DNA from: UBA2922 sp035352555
GTDB lineage: Bacteria > Bacillota > Clostridia > Oscillospirales > Oscillospiraceae
Assembly (NCBI GenBank): GCA_035352555.1
Contig: DAOPXW010000080.1
Coordinates: 1-7,316 of the forward strand
Direction: 5' to 3'
Length of the DNA stretch: 7,316 nt
Position numbers and translations under genes: made by a program
Part shown: piece by piece, positions 5,770 to 7,316 of the stretch
Position numbering within the stretch: the first letter of the stretch is position 1
Layout of the letters: each line of letters starts with the position of its first letter
Notes under the pieces: model-generated
Seen by the model: the letters and a program-made list of their open reading frames with translations, nothing else
Told to the model about the DNA's origin: nothing
Databases searched by the model: none

Positions 5770-6177
5770 ATGCAGACCAATTCAGTCATCCCCGGCAAGA
5801 CCATGGTCGTCTGTATCGACAGCTACAGCAACGGTGAACCGGCGGGACGCCTGTTCAACCCTGCGGGCGAGGAATGCAGGTCTTTTGCAAACCTCCTGCA
5901 GTTTTTGCTGGAGCTGGACAGTCTGCTTGACGCGATTCGGTTTCCTCAGCCGTCTGTGCTGACCCGGCGGTTCCCCGCGGAAGCGCGCGAAAGCGCCCCG
6001 ACCGGGCAGGACGGTTCGACGGCAGAAGGGAAACTGGCAACGTTCAAGATCAGAGTACTGTTCCGACACAACGCCAGCTGGCAGGGAAGCGTGGCCTGGA
6101 TGGAAACCGGCCGGGAGGAAAACTTCCGCAGCGCACTGGAGCTGCTGCTGCTGATGGACAGCGCCCTCGGCGAATGA
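5770..6177 (+). CDS. Protein of unknown function with two similar halves
   Basis: I do not recognise a named family. The 135-residue product has no signal peptide or membrane segment and should be cytoplasmic. It appears to be built from two related halves. Residues about 13-54 end in RSFANLLQFLLELDSLLD. Residues about 91-134 (FKIRVLFRHNASWQGSVAW, then a polar turn) end in ENFRSALELLLLMDSALG. Each half has a short strand region, a G-containing turn and an F-x-x-x-L-x-x-L-L-x-x-D-S-x-L helix. The linker (60-87) is Pro/Ala-rich. I chose the ATG at 5770 for two reasons: AGGAG stands 11 nt upstream, and codons before it (CTA, GTA, ATA, GGA) are unlike the GC-ending codons that begin right after it. 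In-frame TTG 5680 and ATG 5686 lack a good ribosome binding site. It is followed by the c-di-GMP riboswitch and VWA gene, so a regulatory or assembly role for that surface protein is possible but is inference. Confidence 0.7.
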   Translation: MQTNSVIPGKTMVVCIDSYSNGEPAGRLFNPAGEECRSFANLLQFLLELDSLLDAIRFPQPSVLTRRFPAEARESAPTGQDGSTAEGKLATFKIRVLFRHNASWQGSVAWMETGREENFRSALELLLLMDSALGE

Positions 6178-6212
6178 CCCCCTCACACCCCCGCAAACGA
6201 CAGTGTACTATT
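6178..6212. repeat. Imperfect repeat, copy 2
   Basis: This begins at the base after the stop codon of the 5770-6177 gene: CCCCCTCACAC, C-run, GCAAA, then ACAGTGTACTATT. It mirrors 5495-5529. The TACTAT at its end (6206-6211) could serve as a weak -10 for the riboswitch RNA, but there is no matching -35. Confidence 0.55.
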
Positions 6213-6246
6213 AAAATGTTGGAGAATGCAGAACCGGAAGGTTAAT

Positions 6247-6343
6247 GAAATTACTGAAACGGCAAACCGCGGGAAACCGCGGGGCGCAAAGCAAGGGAGC
6301 TAAAGCGGTACGCCGCCAGGCCGGCCCGGCTGCCACAAATTTC
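6247..6343 (+). ncRNA. Cyclic di-GMP-I riboswitch aptamer (GEMM-I)
   Basis: The RNA folds as the GEMM-I class. The closing stem is GAAATT (6247-6252) with AATTTC (6338-6343). Then comes GGCAAACC (6261-6268) and a helix CCGCGG (6267-6272) capped by a GAAA tetraloop (6273-6276) and closed by CCGCGG (6277-6282). The signature GGCGCAAAGC follows (6283-6292), then GGGAGCTAAAG, the tetraloop-receptor side. A third helix GCGG-TACG-CCGC (6305-6316) leads to CCGGCTGCC (6326-6334). Aligned from memory with the Vibrio Vc2 aptamer, the ligand-contacting G20, A47 and C92 correspond to G6261, A6288 and C6333, and the G20-C92 distance (72 nt) is the same. A G rather than an A at position 20 predicts c-di-GMP over cGAMP. 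It directly precedes the VWA surface-protein gene, a usual target class in clostridia. Confidence 0.9.
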
Positions 6344-6345
6344 AA

Positions 6346-6377
6346 TTTTCAATTCACGGTTAGAGAATTGGAAGGAG
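6346..6377 (+). promoter_or_regulatory. Candidate riboswitch expression platform sequestering the ribosome binding site
   Basis: TTTTCAATTC (6346-6355) can pair with GAATTGGAAG (6365-6374), giving 10 bp including two G-U pairs across a 9-nt loop. The right arm covers the first three bases of the AAGGAG Shine-Dalgarno (6372-6377). No GC-rich stem with a T-run is present, so control of translation is more likely than of termination. The neighbouring TTTCAATT at 6340-6347 could compete for the same partner while overlapping the aptamer's closing stem. Whether ligand turns the gene on or off cannot be read from this. Confidence 0.45.
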
Positions 6378-6386
6378 AAAGCAGAA

Positions 6387-7316
6387 ATGAAAACAACAAG
6401 GAAGCACCCCGCGGCGACCAGGCACTTCGGCACGCGCACGCTGTGCCTGCTGATGTCGCTGGTCATGGCGCTGAGCCTGGTACAGGTCTCCGTTTTCGCG
6501 ACAGAGGCACCCGCGCAGGTGATGAGTGGGAACTACGTCCTCAATAAGGACGGCACCATCAGCGAAGACGGGAGTGGCAACGCCGTCACTGCCGCGACCG
6601 CCAGGACGCAAGGCGACTATACCCTGACCAAGACTGCCGCCGCAAACAGCAGCAGAGGTGAGAACTGGTTCAATGTGACCGTTCAGGTTGGGACTACCCA
6701 GACCATCACCACCAATGACGCGGCCGTGGTGCTGGTGATCGACACCTCCGGTTCGATGGCCTACTGCGCCGAATGTGGAGGGGAAAAATCGCATAGCAGC
6801 ACCTGCAAGTACTATAATAAAAATAAACATAATAACGACGTCACACTGGAACAGAGCCGCATGGCGGCTACCATCACCGAGGCAAAGGCCTTTGTCCAAA
6901 ACCTGAAGGACAGCAACTCCGGCGGTAAGGTCTATGTGTCCGTGGTTCGCTTCAGCGGATTTTCGCAGTCCGACGCGTCTCTTGTCAGGAACTGGACAGA
7001 CGTGTCCACCGATGCCGGCGCTGCCGCCGTTAAGAATTCCATTAACAGCACAAATCTTTTCGCCCGCGGCGGCACCAACATGGAAGCCGGCCTGATGATG
7101 GCCCGGAACCTGCTGAATGTGACTGCTGCCAGCATCGGCGGCGGGAGCGTCAATATCTCCGCGCTGGCCAACAAGTACACCGTACTGCTGACCGACGGCC
7201 AGCCCACCGCACGCTGCAACACTGACCATACAGGGCTTGGTGCTATCTCTGATTATAACGAGGACGGAGATGGCAGTGCCACTTCCACAGCGGAATATGA
7301 AGAAACCGTATCTATG
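6387..7316 (+). CDS. Secreted von Willebrand factor A-domain surface protein (N-terminal part, runs off the window)
   Basis: The frame stays open for 310 codons to the window edge. AAGGAG lies 9 nt before the ATG. Residues 1-38 are a long signal peptide: a basic start (MKTTRKH), a hydrophobic core TLCLLMSLVMALSLVQV, and a likely cut after VFA. A leader domain of about 75 residues follows, then a VWA domain from about 111. Its MIDAS metal site is complete: DTSGS (D119, S121, S123), T230 in RGGTNMEAGL, and D270 in VLLTDGQPT. Directly after DTSGSM there is an unusual insertion (about 125-151) with C127, C130, H136 and C140, then an Asn/Lys-rich run with AT-rich codons. Acidic DYNEDGDGS (289-297) resembles a calcium loop. 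Such proteins usually continue into repeat domains and a cell-wall anchor and act as adhesins or pilus subunits; that part is beyond the window. The upstream c-di-GMP riboswitch implies control by the motile/sessile switch. Confidence 0.88.
   Translation, partial: MKTTRKHPAATRHFGTRTLCLLMSLVMALSLVQVSVFATEAPAQVMSGNYVLNKDGTISEDGSGNAVTAATARTQGDYTLTKTAAANSSRGENWFNVTVQVGTTQTITTNDAAVVLVIDTSGSMAYCAECGGEKSHSSTCKYYNKNKHNNDVTLEQSRMAATITEAKAFVQNLKDSNSGGKVYVSVVRFSGFSQSDASLVRNWTDVSTDAGAAAVKNSINSTNLFARGGTNMEAGLMMARNLLNVTAASIGGGSVNISALANKYTVLLTDGQPTARCNTDHTGLGAISDYNEDGDGSATSTAEYEETVSM

Noticed and set aside
6245..6547. Plus-strand frame starting at 6245
   Set aside because: It runs through the riboswitch aptamer and out of frame over the VWA signal peptide; the product is not protein-like and there is no suitable ribosome binding site.
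6360..7229. 289-codon minus-strand frame opposite the VWA gene
   Set aside because: The plus strand encodes a signal peptide and a complete MIDAS in one continuous frame; the minus frame has no such support.
1..7316. CRISPR arrays, tRNA/rRNA genes, transposase genes
   Set aside because: No regularly spaced repeats, no cloverleaf or rRNA-like segments and no transposase-like frame were seen.

Overview
The window looks like a piece of a GC-rich, spore-forming anaerobic Firmicute, most likely an Oscillospiraceae/Ruminococcaceae-type gut clostridium. Support comes from the germination protease gene gpr, Bacillus-type parS sites, strong GGAGG ribosome binding sites, GC-rich third codon positions, and clostridial variants of seryl-tRNA synthetase and dihydrofolate reductase. 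The taxonomic placement is inference.

Left part (1-775): two genes read leftward, rpsT (ribosomal protein S20) and a small UPF0213-type GIY-YIG protein, separated by an intrinsic terminator. rpsT has an extended -10 promoter at 651-679. gpr (776-1609) diverges from rpsT, as it does in Bacillus, but here it is not followed by spoIIP/lepA.

Middle part (1610-5345): a chromosome-partition cassette. Two parS sites (one perfect, one with a single mismatch) lie in the gpr-parA gap, and the second abuts the -35 box of a near-consensus promoter. Downstream are parA, parB (8-bp overlap), serS and folA, all co-directional with short gaps, closed by a strong intrinsic terminator. I read 1671-5345 as one transcription unit with partition genes first and housekeeping genes behind. 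ParB bound at parS would sit on the promoter. The context suggests a position near the chromosome origin.

Right part (5346-7316): an accessory region. A perfect 14-bp hairpin follows the folA terminator, then about 400 bases without a convincing gene. An AT-rich control region follows, then a 135-residue protein of unknown function built from two similar halves. Next comes a class I cyclic di-GMP (GEMM-I) riboswitch and the start of a large secreted von Willebrand A-domain (VWA) protein that runs off the right edge. The VWA protein has an intact metal-ion-dependent adhesion site (MIDAS) and a Cys/His-containing insertion. This makes a plausible c-di-GMP-controlled surface-protein locus and is the most interesting part of the window. 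An imperfect repeat of about 35 bp lies upstream of each of the two accessory genes.
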